A stretch of DNA of 49,721 nucleotides from Lachnospiraceae bacterium (GCA_016281335.1 JAEEIK010000050.1:1-49721), one strand, 5' to 3'; positions 16,840-25,383 are shown, counted from the first letter of the stretch. Made by a program: numbers and translations. Notes: a model not told the origin generated them from the letters alone.

Positions 16840-17630
16840 CAGAGTCTTTCTCCTTTCTCAATGTCAAGGAAATACTTGTAGGTATCAACAGTAAGCTCGC
16901 CGCAGGCTGCTTCATCGCAGGCGATTATTGCGCCGTTATGCATCTGCAGCGCAGAGCAGGTCCACTTCTGGCTTACGCCGCCTTCAACCGTAGCAGCAAG
17001 AGCTCTTGCCTTATTGTGACCATTGATCAGTATCAGCACTTCCTTAGAATCGGTAACGGTACCTACACCTACGGAAAGAGCCTGTGCAGGAACTGCTTCG
17101 GGATCATTGCCGAAGAAACGTGAATTAACGATACGTGTGTCTGTTGTAAGGTTTCTCACGCCTGTCCTTGATGCAAGCGAAGTAAAGGGCTCGTTGAATG
17201 CGATGTGTCCGTCCACACCGATACCGCCCATGAACAGATCTATGCCGCCGTAGGAAGCGATCTTCTCTTCGTATCTTTTGCACTCTCCCTCAGGATCGTC
17301 GGTCATACCGTTTAATATATTGATATTCTCGGGTTTCATATCTACGAGATGGTTAAAGAAATTGTCATGCATGAAATACCAGTAAGACTGGTCGTGCTCT
17401 CTGGGCAGGCCCAGATATTCATCCATATTGAAGCTGACAACGTTTGCAAAAGAAACTTCTCCTGCCTTGTTCATCCTTACCAGTTCCTGATACACGCCTA
17501 TGGGTGAAGAACCTGTGGGAAGACCGAGTATAAAAGGTCTGTCCTCTTTGTGAGCATTGATCTTTGCTGCTATATAGCTTGCTGCCCATTTACACATCTT
17601 TGCATAATCTTCCTGTATAACAACTCTCAT
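16839..17630 (-). CDS. nagB: Glucosamine-6-phosphate deaminase/isomerase NagB
   Basis: 263 residues, matching NagB (about 266). The protein interconverts glucosamine-6-P with fructose-6-P and ammonia. The active-site set is present: Asp70 (SFNMDEYLG), Asp140 and His142 (GVDGHIAFNEP) and Glu147. Phosphate-binding LPTGSSP is at about 37-43. I placed the start at ATG 17630 because GGAGG lies eight bases before it; the frame stays open upstream to 17729, but that part lies within the glmS ribozyme. The gene is first in an operon with an acetyltransferase and glmM and is preceded by a GlcN6P-sensing ribozyme. This suggests that it works in the aminating, biosynthetic direction. Confidence 0.92.
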   Translation of the reverse strand: MRVVIQEDYAKMCKWAASYIAAKINAHKEDRPFILGLPTGSSPIGVYQELVRMNKAGEVSFANVVSFNMDEYLGLPREHDQSYWYFMHDNFFNHLVDMKPENINILNGMTDDPEGECKRYEEKIASYGGIDLFMGGIGVDGHIAFNEPFTSLASRTGVRNLTTDTRIVNSRFFGNDPEAVPAQALSVGVGTVTDSKEVLILINGHNKARALAATVEGGVSQKWTCSALQMHNGAIIACDEAACGELTVDTYKYFLDIEKGERL

Positions 17631-17664
17631 TATAAAATCCTCCAAAATTTTGATATCTTCTCTT

Positions 17665-17813
17665 CTTATCCTTGAGAGGACCTCTGTTACGGTATTGATT
17701 CCGCTTTTTCCTTCCTCTCTTACGATCAATGACCTGATGCCAGAGACCGTGGCAGCATCCGCCGAATGTTTCGATAACTGCCAAACCTCGTCACCCTTCC
17801 GGGCCCGGCGCTA
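17665..17813 (-). ncRNA. glmS ribozyme upstream of nagB
   Basis: The minus-strand leader matches the conserved core of the self-cleaving glmS ribozyme. The elements in order are A|GCGCC at 17812/17811 (the predicted cleavage site), a short P1 capped by GGAA, GACGAGG, TTATCGA, and CGGCGGATGC. GGCAG and CTGCC form helix P2, and TCTCT/AGAGA can form the next helix. CGG/CCG and AGAGG/CCTCT helices lie towards the 3' end; these outer helices are assigned tentatively. The class uses glucosamine-6-P as cofactor for cleavage, lowering mRNA stability when the amino sugar is plentiful. It normally precedes glmS; here the next gene is nagB, starting about 35 bases after the element. Confidence 0.9.
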
Positions 17814-17863
17814 ACCATACTCCCCTTCCTCCATAGGGGCCGACAGGCTTTACAAACTATGAT

Positions 17864-17892
17864 ATTATACCACATATTTAGTGGTTTAGCAA
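17864..17892 (-). promoter_or_regulatory. Promoter of the ribozyme-nagB operon
   Basis: TTGCTA (17892-17887), 17-base spacer, perfect TATAAT (17869-17864) on the minus strand. The transcript would start about 45 bases before the ribozyme cleavage site. Confidence 0.75.
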
Positions 17893-17904
17893 ACTTTATA
17901 GCAC

Positions 17905-17934
17905 AAAATAAGGAGGTCCGACCTCCTTATTTTT
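17905..17934 (-). terminator. Terminator after the small membrane protein gene
   Basis: AAGGAGGT/ACCTCCTT perfect eight-pair stem (17910-17917 and 17921-17928) with a three-base loop, flanked by A/T runs on both sides, so it could act in either direction. It overlaps the stop codon of the gene at 17927 and separates the glycan operon from the nagB promoter. Confidence 0.8.
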
Positions 17935-18376
17935 GCTTTCTGCATTTAATCGCAAATACTATCAGACCGACCAGCAGACAGATGCCTGCCGCTGCCCCTG
18001 CAAACATTTCTATGAGCAGCTGCAGGAAATTCCCGGCCATCTCTCGTGCCGGTATCAGTATGTAAGGTATGGGTATATGCGGAAAAAGCGTAAGCAGCAG
18101 CCCTATAAACAGCAGAGATGCTATGATCTGAGTCAGGCACACATATTTAAGCTCCCACCCAGGTCGCTTGATCGCAAGCAAAACAAAGATCAGCTCTGTA
18201 ATGACCACAGGCAGCCCGCTCAAGAACAGTAATATCAGACGGATCTGTGTTTTAACCTCTCCGGCGTCAATAACACAGAACAGACACTGATAAAGGTATG
18301 TGGCAGCAATACCGATAAGTGAGAGTATCAACGCACAGATTGCTGTCCTTGCCCCGTTTTTTTCCATTTTATGCAC
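17927..18376 (-). CDS. Small four-TM membrane protein of unknown function
   Basis: 149 residues with about four hydrophobic helices (ICALILSLIGIAATYLYQCL; LILLFLSGLPVVITELIFVLL; LTQIIASLLFIGLLLTLF; AGAAAGICLLVGLIVFAI) and a basic C-terminus (KCRKQK). I do not recognise the family. The start is GTG at 18376 with AAAGGA five bases upstream; ATG at 18367 is an alternative but would be 14 bases from the ribosome site. It follows the GT2 gene by two bases and is the last gene of the glycan operon, its stop lying in the terminator stem. Confidence 0.6.
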   Translation of the reverse strand: MHKMEKNGARTAICALILSLIGIAATYLYQCLFCVIDAGEVKTQIRLILLFLSGLPVVITELIFVLLAIKRPGWELKYVCLTQIIASLLFIGLLLTLFPHIPIPYILIPAREMAGNFLQLLIEMFAGAAAGICLLVGLIVFAIKCRKQK

Positions 18377-18378
18377 TC

Positions 18379-19311
18379 TTATCCTTTCTGTTCCCAGAAT
18401 CCCGGGTTCATCGTAAATTTCCTTACCAGCTTCTTCGGAAGCTTATCATACTTCTTCCCAAGCTTATAGCCTGCCAGTTTGCAGGCACTGAGCCAGCCCA
18501 GCTTAAATACCTTGAGCGGCTTCCCCATTTTAAGCAGCTGACGGGCCTGGGTAAATACCAGCTTCTTTCCTTCTTCCCCGGGCGGTACATCGGCAAAGGT
18601 CTCCGGATGCATGGCATGGGATACACCGAGATCAAAGTTTCTTGAAAACTGCTGACGTCCGTTATAATCATGGCTGTGAAAAACTTTCGCTTCGGCTGCA
18701 TAGGCTATCTTATATCCGGCGTCTATAACCTTTCTGGCGTAGACCATATCTTCGTTAAAGATCATATGCTCTTCAAAACCGCCCAGTTCATCGTAGATCT
18801 TCCTGTTGTATGCTGCGCAGACATTAGGGCAGAAGAAGGCTTTTATTCCCATGGTCTTTAGATCTTCGGCGCTCTTTAGCCTGCTTTCTTCCGGATAGTT
18901 GAACTTTCTTGTAAGCTTCTCAAGTATGTCAGCATCCTTATCAGCCAGCTGTCTGGCATAGGAAAGCGCTGCTTCACCATTCTCAATAGGGCGCATCAGT
19001 TCCTCTACCAGCTTATCATCCGCCGGAAGCGCATCGTCAGTCATAAACAAAAAGGCATCGGCACAGGACATTTCCACTGCCCTGCGCCTGGTGCCTCCAT
19101 GATCGAATTCTTCTTCTTCAATATGTTCTAAAACTACATCGTCATAAATGCTGCAGATGTCCCTGCCGCAAAAATAATCCTCATAATACCTGCGTCCCGT
19201 ATTGATAACGATTATCCGGTTTATCGGATATGACTGCTTATGAAGTCTTTTAAGAAGTATTTCAAATCGTCTGTCCGGTTTGTACACCGGTATTATGATA
19301 TCTGTTTTCAT
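18379..19311 (-). CDS. Family 2 glycosyltransferase, rhamnosyltransferase-like
   Basis: A 310-residue cytosolic or membrane-associated GT-A enzyme. The nucleotide-sugar fold begins with DIIIPVYKPDRRFEILLK. FDHGGTRRRA matches the HGxxR signature of bacterial dTDP-rhamnosyltransferases, and FMTDDALP supplies the metal-binding acidic pair. GGFEEHMIFNEDMVYARK is the acceptor/catalytic region with the ED motif. It lies after a small anchored protein and WbaP-type initiator in the same operon, so it probably extends the lipid-linked repeat unit. The sugar specificity is inferred from the motif alone. Confidence 0.83.
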   Translation of the reverse strand: MKTDIIIPVYKPDRRFEILLKRLHKQSYPINRIIVINTGRRYYEDYFCGRDICSIYDDVVLEHIEEEEFDHGGTRRRAVEMSCADAFLFMTDDALPADDKLVEELMRPIENGEAALSYARQLADKDADILEKLTRKFNYPEESRLKSAEDLKTMGIKAFFCPNVCAAYNRKIYDELGGFEEHMIFNEDMVYARKVIDAGYKIAYAAEAKVFHSHDYNGRQQFSRNFDLGVSHAMHPETFADVPPGEEGKKLVFTQARQLLKMGKPLKVFKLGWLSACKLAGYKLGKKYDKLPKKLVRKFTMNPGFWEQKG

Positions 19312-19315
19312 CGGA

Positions 19316-19801
19316 TCAAACTTCTTTACCGTTGACGACCTTACCCACGTTCGGAAGATATTTCTTTATAAACTCATATATCTCTTCCAGTTCTTTCTGG
19401 TTAGCAGCGCTGAAGGTTGTCATATTCTTCTGCAGCAAAGGTTTGCGTGAAGGCGTCAGATACTCACCTTTCATCGGCTTTTTCTTTGCATCCATGAAGC
19501 AGTATGCCAGCATGTTCATGCTTGCCTTTGTGGGGATCGTATTCATTCCTATATAGAAAATCTCGCTGAGCTTAAACAGCTTATAGCCCGCCAGCGTACC
19601 TGAGGGGAGATACATGAGGATCTCGTTATCCTCCGTGATACTGAGTTGCCCCAGTTTATCCTTTATCTTATATTTCGTATCGATCTTCTTCTGAAATTTT
19701 TTGTTTGAATTTTTATCGGCTATGATACATAACACGAGAATGATCACGAAGCCAATAACTAAAGCCGGTCCCAGGAGTCCTTGAAGCTGTTCACTACCCA
19801 T
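19316..19801 (-). CDS. Hypothetical membrane-anchored protein
   Basis: 161 residues with an N-terminal membrane helix (GPALVIGFVIILVLCIIADK) followed by a Lys-rich cytosolic domain that includes LGQLSITEDNEILMYLPSG and ends in a helical segment. I do not recognise a family. The start is secured by GAGGAGGG eight bases upstream and by a strong promoter at 19861-19889. It therefore heads the short segment with the GT2 gene (four bases downstream) and the four-TM protein. Confidence 0.6.
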   Translation of the reverse strand: MGSEQLQGLLGPALVIGFVIILVLCIIADKNSNKKFQKKIDTKYKIKDKLGQLSITEDNEILMYLPSGTLAGYKLFKLSEIFYIGMNTIPTKASMNMLAYCFMDAKKKPMKGEYLTPSRKPLLQKNMTTFSAANQKELEEIYEFIKKYLPNVGKVVNGKEV

Positions 19802-19860
19802 TTAAAATTCCCTCCTCATTTTAACTTTTATCTGCGCCGGCACCTGCCGGAACACCTCAT

Positions 19861-19889
19861 ATGATATCATATCAGCTTTAATCTGGCAA
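19861..19889 (-). promoter_or_regulatory. Promoter before the hypothetical anchored protein
   Basis: TTGCCA (19889-19884), 17-base spacer, TATCAT (19866-19861) on the minus strand, five of six matches at each box. The leader holds a CCGGCA/TGCCGG hairpin at 19837-19850. Confidence 0.7.
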
Positions 19890-19896
19890 AAGCCTT

Positions 19897-21297
19897 TCAA
19901 TATGCATTCTTATTGATGAATCCCTTGAAAAGAGTAAGGAACATGATCTTGATATCAAACATCATGGTCCAGTTTTCGATATAATACAGATCGCATTCTA
20001 TACGCTTGCGAATGGATGTGTCACCGCGGAAACCGTTGATCTGCGCCCAGCCGGTAATACCGGGACGCACCTGGTGCTTTATCATGTACCCCGGTATCTC
20101 TTCCTTGAATTTTTCCACGTACTGTGGCTGTTCGGGCCTGGGACCTACCAGGGACATGCTGCCGCCCAGCACATTGAAAAGCTGGGGCAGTTCATCAAGA
20201 CTGGTACGCCTTAAGAAACGGCCTATGCTGGTGATCCTCGGATCTCCCTTCCTTGTCCAGTCTATAGTCTCATCCTCTTCCTTCTGCTCACGCATGGAAC
20301 GGAACTTATACATCCTGAACATCTTCTGATGCAGGCCCACTCTCTCCTGGGTGAAGATAACTTTTCCGCCGTCGGTGAGTTTGATCATTATAGCTGATAC
20401 CAGCATTACCGGAGAGAACAGAACGATGAGCATAAGTGAGAATATTATATCCGCCGTTCTCTTGATCAGCGAATAGAGATTGTTCGTAAGTGGAACGTGT
20501 CTGATATTGACTACGGAAAGTCCCATGAGGTCCTCTATATAAGGCTTTGTGGGAATAACGCTGTTGTAATCGGGAATAAACTTGGTATGTACGCCGCTCT
20601 TCTCGCATTTACGCACCAGCTCCTCAAGCTTGTCATAATCGGTCAGAGCCAGGGAAATGCCTATCTCATCAAGTTTGTTCTCGGGAAGTATCACATCAAG
20701 ATTGCCTATGCGGCCAAGGACCTTCACCCCGTGGTACATGGTGCCTGCAGGTATATGGTCATCCAGCACGCCGACTATCACATAACCCCACTGGGGATTC
20801 TCACGTATACGGTCTATGTACTGCTCGGCAGCCCTGGAATAACCAACCAGCAGCGCATGCTTCAGATTAAAGCCCTTCTTCCTTAAAGTCCGCAGCACTC
20901 TTCTTATGATGCCGCGCATTGTCACTTCGCAGGCTACATTGATAAAGAAGAAGAGGAACATAACGCTTCGTGAGAAATCCTTCTGCTTCCAGGAGTAGAT
21001 CGCCACGATGAAACAGGCGAGGCCTATGATGTTGGCCATCACCACGTCATAAATTTCTCTCGGTCTGGTAGAAAAACGCTTGCTGCCATAAAGATTCATG
21101 AAATAATACAGCAGCAGATAGCCGGGCACTATGAAATAAAGCGCCGACAGATAGTAAGACGGGGGCAGCACCTCTATGCTGTCCATAAGTCCGCTCCTGA
21201 ACTTAAGGAACCAGGCCAGCATGTAGCTCAATGCCACCACGCAGCCATCGATCACCACATATATTCTGTTGAGCAGCTTCTGGTTGTCTCTGATCAT
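19897..21297 (-). CDS. Polyprenyl glycosylphosphotransferase (WbaP/WcaJ type), initiates glycan assembly
   Basis: 466 residues. It transfers a sugar phosphate from a UDP-sugar to undecaprenyl phosphate at the cytosolic membrane face. Four to five N-terminal membrane helices lie within about 1-125, then a Rossmann-like middle domain (ALLVGYSRAAEQYIDRI). The bacterial sugar transferase domain starts at the membrane re-entrant segment KRTADIIFSLMLIVLFSP and continues with FTQERVG, MYKFRSMR, SLDELPQLFNVL, SLVGPRPE and RPGITGWAQ. The length is typical. ATG is only about seven bases after the predicted -10 box with no proper ribosome site, so the message may be nearly leaderless or come mainly from the operon promoter. 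The exact sugar is not predictable. Confidence 0.93.
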   Translation of the reverse strand: MIRDNQKLLNRIYVVIDGCVVALSYMLAWFLKFRSGLMDSIEVLPPSYYLSALYFIVPGYLLLYYFMNLYGSKRFSTRPREIYDVVMANIIGLACFIVAIYSWKQKDFSRSVMFLFFFINVACEVTMRGIIRRVLRTLRKKGFNLKHALLVGYSRAAEQYIDRIRENPQWGYVIVGVLDDHIPAGTMYHGVKVLGRIGNLDVILPENKLDEIGISLALTDYDKLEELVRKCEKSGVHTKFIPDYNSVIPTKPYIEDLMGLSVVNIRHVPLTNNLYSLIKRTADIIFSLMLIVLFSPVMLVSAIMIKLTDGGKVIFTQERVGLHQKMFRMYKFRSMREQKEEDETIDWTRKGDPRITSIGRFLRRTSLDELPQLFNVLGGSMSLVGPRPEQPQYVEKFKEEIPGYMIKHQVRPGITGWAQINGFRGDTSIRKRIECDLYYIENWTMMFDIKIMFLTLFKGFINKNAY

Positions 21298-21304
21298 GTC
21301 CTAT

Positions 21305-21333
21305 ATTGTACTACAAGATGTTGTAGTTCACAA
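21305..21333 (-). promoter_or_regulatory. Possible promoter with operator-like palindrome before the wbaP-type gene
   Basis: TTGTGA (21333-21328), 17-base spacer, TACAAT (21310-21305). The spacer is filled by the perfect inverted repeat ACTACAA-gatg-TTGTAGT (plus strand, 21310-21327), which could bind a repressor. Confidence 0.45.
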
Positions 21334-21339
21334 GCAAAA

Positions 21340-22329
21340 CTAACCTGTTATACGTCTTATGCTGTTTCGCATAAGTTCGCCTTCTATCATCCACAAACGT
21401 TTTGAAGGCACGGTTTTTAATATTTTCCTGCGCTCCCTGCCTCCCTCGGAAAAAGAGAGTTTAAGCCCTTCCAGGACTCCTGTGAAATACGCGCATCCCA
21501 GTTTCTTTTTTATAAAATAAACCTGCTTTACGAGCATGCCTGCAGCCAGTGGAAGCAGATTGAACAGTATCTGCCAGCCCGGCATATTCTTGCTGATAAG
21601 ATATATATTATTCCTTGCGGATATCTTCACCTTGAATTTATTATGCCTTGAACCCGAGCTGGCGCTGCCCGCATGCCAGACTATTGCAGCCGGTTCGTAC
21701 ATATTCCTGTAACCTTTCAGCTTTGCTCGGTAGCCTATATCCATATCTTCCAGATAGGCAAAATGCGCCTCGTCAAAACCGCCGAGTTCGTCAAGCATGC
21801 TCTTTCTGTAGATCGAAGCTCCGCCGCATGCCGCAAAAACCTCGGCGCGTTTTTTATACTTCTTTATGCTCTTGTCCTTTGCCGGAGCAAAAGCCCAGCC
21901 GAGACTGCAGTACAGATCACCGCAGTCATCCAGCACATCCTTATCCTTAAGGGATATCATACGCGAAGATACCGAAAAGATATCATCATCTCTCCTTATG
22001 GCATTCCACAGACTCTTTACCATTTCGCTGTCCGCAACCGTATCGTTGTTCAACAGTATCACATATTCCGAAGAGGCAGCTGCTATACCGTCATTTACCG
22101 AGGCACAGAAGCCCCTGTTCTGGAAATGCCTGATATACTTTATCTCAGGCCAGGCTCCCTCCGCAGGATACTGTTCCATTATCTCCTGCATGCTCCCGTC
22201 CCCTGACGCATCATCAACTATTATTATCTCAAACCGTCTGACGCTCTGCTTCATCAGCGAATCCACACAGTCCGACAGATAGTCATGTCCGTTATAATTC
22301 GGTATTACCACGCTTACCCTGGCTTCCAT
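21340..22329 (-). CDS. Family 2 glycosyltransferase (WbbL/RfbF-like)
   Basis: A 329-residue GT-A enzyme. It has SVVIPNYNGHDYLSDCVDSL at the N-terminus, the IIVDDASGDGS loop, ILLNNDT as metal-binding motif, GGASIYRKSMLDELGGFDE and AYLEDMDIGYR as acceptor region, then a hydrophobic patch (FNLLPLAAGMLVKQVYFI) for membrane contact. This layout is typical of lipid-linked rhamnosyl- or related transferases. ATG 22329 directly follows the stop of the upstream GT2 gene and has GGAGGCGGAG in front. It acts in the same repeat-unit pathway as its neighbours; the sugar is unknown. Confidence 0.88.
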   Translation of the reverse strand: MEARVSVVIPNYNGHDYLSDCVDSLMKQSVRRFEIIIVDDASGDGSMQEIMEQYPAEGAWPEIKYIRHFQNRGFCASVNDGIAAASSEYVILLNNDTVADSEMVKSLWNAIRRDDDIFSVSSRMISLKDKDVLDDCGDLYCSLGWAFAPAKDKSIKKYKKRAEVFAACGGASIYRKSMLDELGGFDEAHFAYLEDMDIGYRAKLKGYRNMYEPAAIVWHAGSASSGSRHNKFKVKISARNNIYLISKNMPGWQILFNLLPLAAGMLVKQVYFIKKKLGCAYFTGVLEGLKLSFSEGGRERRKILKTVPSKRLWMIEGELMRNSIRRITG

Positions 22330-23604
22330 TTACTCCGCCTCCGGATCGTATATGATCCCGTATCCTCTTTTTCTTGCTTCCCTGCAGAATTTAAGACTTG
22401 CCGCTACCGGATCGTGTTCCCGCAGCGCGCTTTCATAGCTTTCCTTAAGTTCTTTCCTGACCTTCATGTTTCGGATGTCCACGGCGTATGCCTCCTGCAT
22501 AAGATGCGCCCTGTGCACCGGTCCTGAAAAACCTTCCTTCAAGCCTTCATATATGCACTTCCCGTCTTTATCCATGCAGCCGCTTATCATCCTGCCACGG
22601 CGGTATACGGGACCGCCCACAACTCCTATGTCTTTTCTCTTTGCAAAGATATCACCGTATTCTATCCTGTAGAAGCCGAGATGCTTAAGTTCCTTTACCA
22701 TAGCATCCCTGCCCCTTCTTTTGAGAGCCGCTTCTATCGCTCTCTTACCTGCTTCATATGCATAAGTTTTCGCATCGGTATTTCCCGAAGTAGAGCCCTC
22801 ATGTTCTCTCCAGTGATAGAGCACCCGGTCCACATGTACTATCTTTTTTCTCCAGCCCTCACCGCAGTTTTCCCTGCACCAATCAACTGTACGAAGCGCC
22901 AGGTCGTAATCCTGCGAACCGTCAAAAGCAGGATCAAGCAGCAGTTCCTTGATCACGCCGCTTCTGTATGCGCTTAAATGACAGATGTAATTATTTGTAA
23001 AAAACATCTCGTCATCATAATCCGTTTTCCTGTTGGGACTGTGGAAATTCTCCATGAAGCTGTCAGACTTGTCTTCATCGGAATAGACCAGCACCGGTCC
23101 GCCGGCCTTGTCTATTGCCTTTCTCAGATGATAAAGAGCATCAGGCGTAAGACTGTCATCATGGTCGAGAAGACAGATGTAATCACCTGTCGCATATTCA
23201 AGCGCCGCATTGGTGTTGCCGGATATGCCTTTGTTTTCCTCAAGCTTTACATATCTGATCCGGTCATACTGTTCCATAAAGCTCTCACATTCCTTCTTCA
23301 CCCTGTCACTTGAAGAAGCATCCGCTATCAGCAGTTCATAATCCTTATAGCTCTGCTCTGTCACGGATAATATCAGATCCTGGAGGAACAGTTCTTTAGT
23401 CTCATAAGCAGGAACAAGCACGGTGAACTTAAGTGGTCTTCCGAAGCTTTCAGCAGCCTGTGTTTCCAGTTCCTCCTTAGTCGGAGCCTCATAACTGTAC
23501 TTCATATGCCGCTTTTCCCAAAGCCTCTCCTGCACCGCCAATATAGTGTCCGCCGCGCCGTTTCTCTTATAATATCTTATTGTCTGCTTTATACTGTCAA
23601 ACAC
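22330..23604 (-). CDS. Family 2 glycosyltransferase with N-terminal extension
   Basis: 424 residues. An extra N-terminal segment of about 55 residues (YYKRNGAADTILAVQERLW) precedes the GT-A fold, which begins KFTVLVPAYETKELFLQD. The donor region has LLDHDDSLTPDAL (metal-binding DHDD) and YSDEDKSD. SGVIKELLLDPAFDGSQDYD carries the acceptor-side acidic motif. This size and layout match large bacterial GT2 enzymes of O-antigen and teichoic-type clusters. The start is GTG, lying three bases after the phosphoglucomutase stop, with only a weak ribosome site, so coupling to upstream translation is likely. Confidence 0.85.
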   Translation of the reverse strand: MFDSIKQTIRYYKRNGAADTILAVQERLWEKRHMKYSYEAPTKEELETQAAESFGRPLKFTVLVPAYETKELFLQDLILSVTEQSYKDYELLIADASSSDRVKKECESFMEQYDRIRYVKLEENKGISGNTNAALEYATGDYICLLDHDDSLTPDALYHLRKAIDKAGGPVLVYSDEDKSDSFMENFHSPNRKTDYDDEMFFTNNYICHLSAYRSGVIKELLLDPAFDGSQDYDLALRTVDWCRENCGEGWRKKIVHVDRVLYHWREHEGSTSGNTDAKTYAYEAGKRAIEAALKRRGRDAMVKELKHLGFYRIEYGDIFAKRKDIGVVGGPVYRRGRMISGCMDKDGKCIYEGLKEGFSGPVHRAHLMQEAYAVDIRNMKVRKELKESYESALREHDPVAASLKFCREARKRGYGIIYDPEAE

Positions 23605-23607
23605 TCT

Positions 23608-25329
23608 TTAAATGTGAGCCTTAACCGCTTCGGTCAGCGCATCAAGTTTTGCTGCCGCATCATCAAGGCTTGTTCCCCTGATACCCATGTAGAACTTGAT
23701 CTTAGGCTCTGTTCCCGAAGGTCTTGCGCAGCACCAGGAATCGTTCTCGAGATCAAAGTAAAGCACGTTGGAAGTAGGCAGTGTGGTCTCCCCTGTGCTT
23801 CCGTTTTCGAAATCAATGGTCTTGTGTTCCTTGTAATCATAGAACTTCCTGACCTTGAGCTCACCGAACTCCTTCGGAGGATCCTTACGCAGCTTGTCCA
23901 TCATCGCTGCTATCTCTTCCAGGCCTTCCTTGCCCTTCTTGGTTATCGCATACTGGGTCTCCTTGTAATAACCGTACTTCTCGTAGACGTCGATCATCAT
24001 ATCCCAGAGGGTGATGCCCTGCTTCTTGCACCAGCTTGCCACTTCGCAGAGGCACATAACAGCAACCACCGCATCCTTATCCCTTGCATGTGTTCCGGCC
24101 AGGCAGCCGTAGGATTCTTCCAGGCCGAATACATAATTGTTGGAGCCGGTCTGCTCAAAGAGCTTGATCTGCTCGCCTATATACTTAAAGCCCGTAAGGG
24201 TATCTATCTCTTTTACGCCGTATGCCTTGGTGATCGCATGCGCCATGTTGGTGGTAACGATCGTAGTCACCAGCGCGGGATCCTTGGGCATGGTCCCGTT
24301 AGCTGTGCGCTCTCTTAAGATATACTCTGCGATCAGCATACCGGACATATTTCCGGTGAAAGGCACATACTCTCCGCTCTTTGTATCCAGTGCATAGATA
24401 CCGAGTCTGTCCGCATCGGGATCGGTAGCCATTACTATGTCGGCATGTTTTTCCTTAGCCAGCTTGAGCGCCAGGGTGAAGGCCTTGGGATCTTCGGGAT
24501 TCGGATAATCCAGTGTCGTGAAATCCGGATCCGGCTCTTCCTGCTCGGGCACTACGTAAACATTCTTGAAACCGAGTTCTGCAAGTATGCGTCTTACGGG
24601 CACATTACCTGTACCGTGGAAAGGCGTGTATACGATCTTTATATCATTTGCAACCGCAGCTATCACCTCGGGATGTATTATCTGCTTCTTAAGCTCGATC
24701 ATGTAGGCATCATCTATCTCTTTGCCTATCACTTCGTAAAGTCCCGCTTTTACGGCTTCTTCCTTATCCATGGTCTTTAAGGAAGTATAATCGCTTATCG
24801 CATTAACTTCCGCAATGATGCCGGTATCATGAGGCGGTGTCACCTGCGCGCCGTCTTCCCAGTATACCTTGTATCCGTTGTATTCAGGCGGGTTGTGGCT
24901 TGCAGTCACCACTATGCCTGCGGTACATCCCAGCTTTCTTAATGCAAATGAAAGCTCCGGTGTGGGACGCAGTGCATCAAACACATATGCCTTAATACCG
25001 TTGGCAGCAAGGCACAGCGCCGCGCAGTCAGCAAACTCGGGGCTCATGCGCCTTGAATCGTAAGCTATGGCAACACCCTTCGCACCTGTTCCTGCCTTTA
25101 TGATATAGTTCGCAAGTCCCTGGCTGGCCTTGCGCACCGTGTAGATGTTCATGCGGTTGGTACCTGCTCCTATCACGCCGCGAAGTCCGCCGGTACCGAA
25201 TTCCAGATCTTTGTAGAATCTGTCCTCTACTTCCTTCTCGTCGTTTCTGATCGAGAGCAGTTCATTCTTGGTCTCCTGATCAAAATAGTCGTTGTTAAGC
25301 CACAGATCAAACGCTTCTTTGTACCCCAT
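23608..25329 (-). CDS. pgcA: Alpha-phosphoglucomutase/phosphomannomutase
   Basis: 573 residues, the length of the Gram-positive PgcA-type phosphohexomutase. It converts glucose-6-P to glucose-1-P (possibly mannose-P too) to supply UDP-glucose. Motifs in order are FGTGGLRG (44-51), the phosphoserine loop VTASHNPPEYNGYK with Ser144, the metal loop DPDADR, GLEESYG for sugar recognition, and RPSGTEPKIKFY for phosphate binding. AAAGGAAGG lies seven bases before ATG and a strong promoter lies upstream. It opens the glycan operon with three glycosyltransferases and the initiating transferase, matching a role in precursor supply. The choice between glucose and mannose is not certain from sequence. 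Confidence 0.9.
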   Translation of the reverse strand: MGYKEAFDLWLNNDYFDQETKNELLSIRNDEKEVEDRFYKDLEFGTGGLRGVIGAGTNRMNIYTVRKASQGLANYIIKAGTGAKGVAIAYDSRRMSPEFADCAALCLAANGIKAYVFDALRPTPELSFALRKLGCTAGIVVTASHNPPEYNGYKVYWEDGAQVTPPHDTGIIAEVNAISDYTSLKTMDKEEAVKAGLYEVIGKEIDDAYMIELKKQIIHPEVIAAVANDIKIVYTPFHGTGNVPVRRILAELGFKNVYVVPEQEEPDPDFTTLDYPNPEDPKAFTLALKLAKEKHADIVMATDPDADRLGIYALDTKSGEYVPFTGNMSGMLIAEYILRERTANGTMPKDPALVTTIVTTNMAHAITKAYGVKEIDTLTGFKYIGEQIKLFEQTGSNNYVFGLEESYGCLAGTHARDKDAVVAVMCLCEVASWCKKQGITLWDMMIDVYEKYGYYKETQYAITKKGKEGLEEIAAMMDKLRKDPPKEFGELKVRKFYDYKEHKTIDFENGSTGETTLPTSNVLYFDLENDSWCCARPSGTEPKIKFYMGIRGTSLDDAAAKLDALTEAVKAHI

Positions 25330-25383
25330 ACTCTTGCCTTCCTTTCATCTTTTGTTATCCCTTTAATCCGGGAGATCTTTTAC

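Noticed and set aside
17631..17729. An upstream extension of nagB by 33 codons.
   Set aside because: The extension is the translated 3' half of the ribozyme. NagB homology and GGAGG both place the start at 17630.
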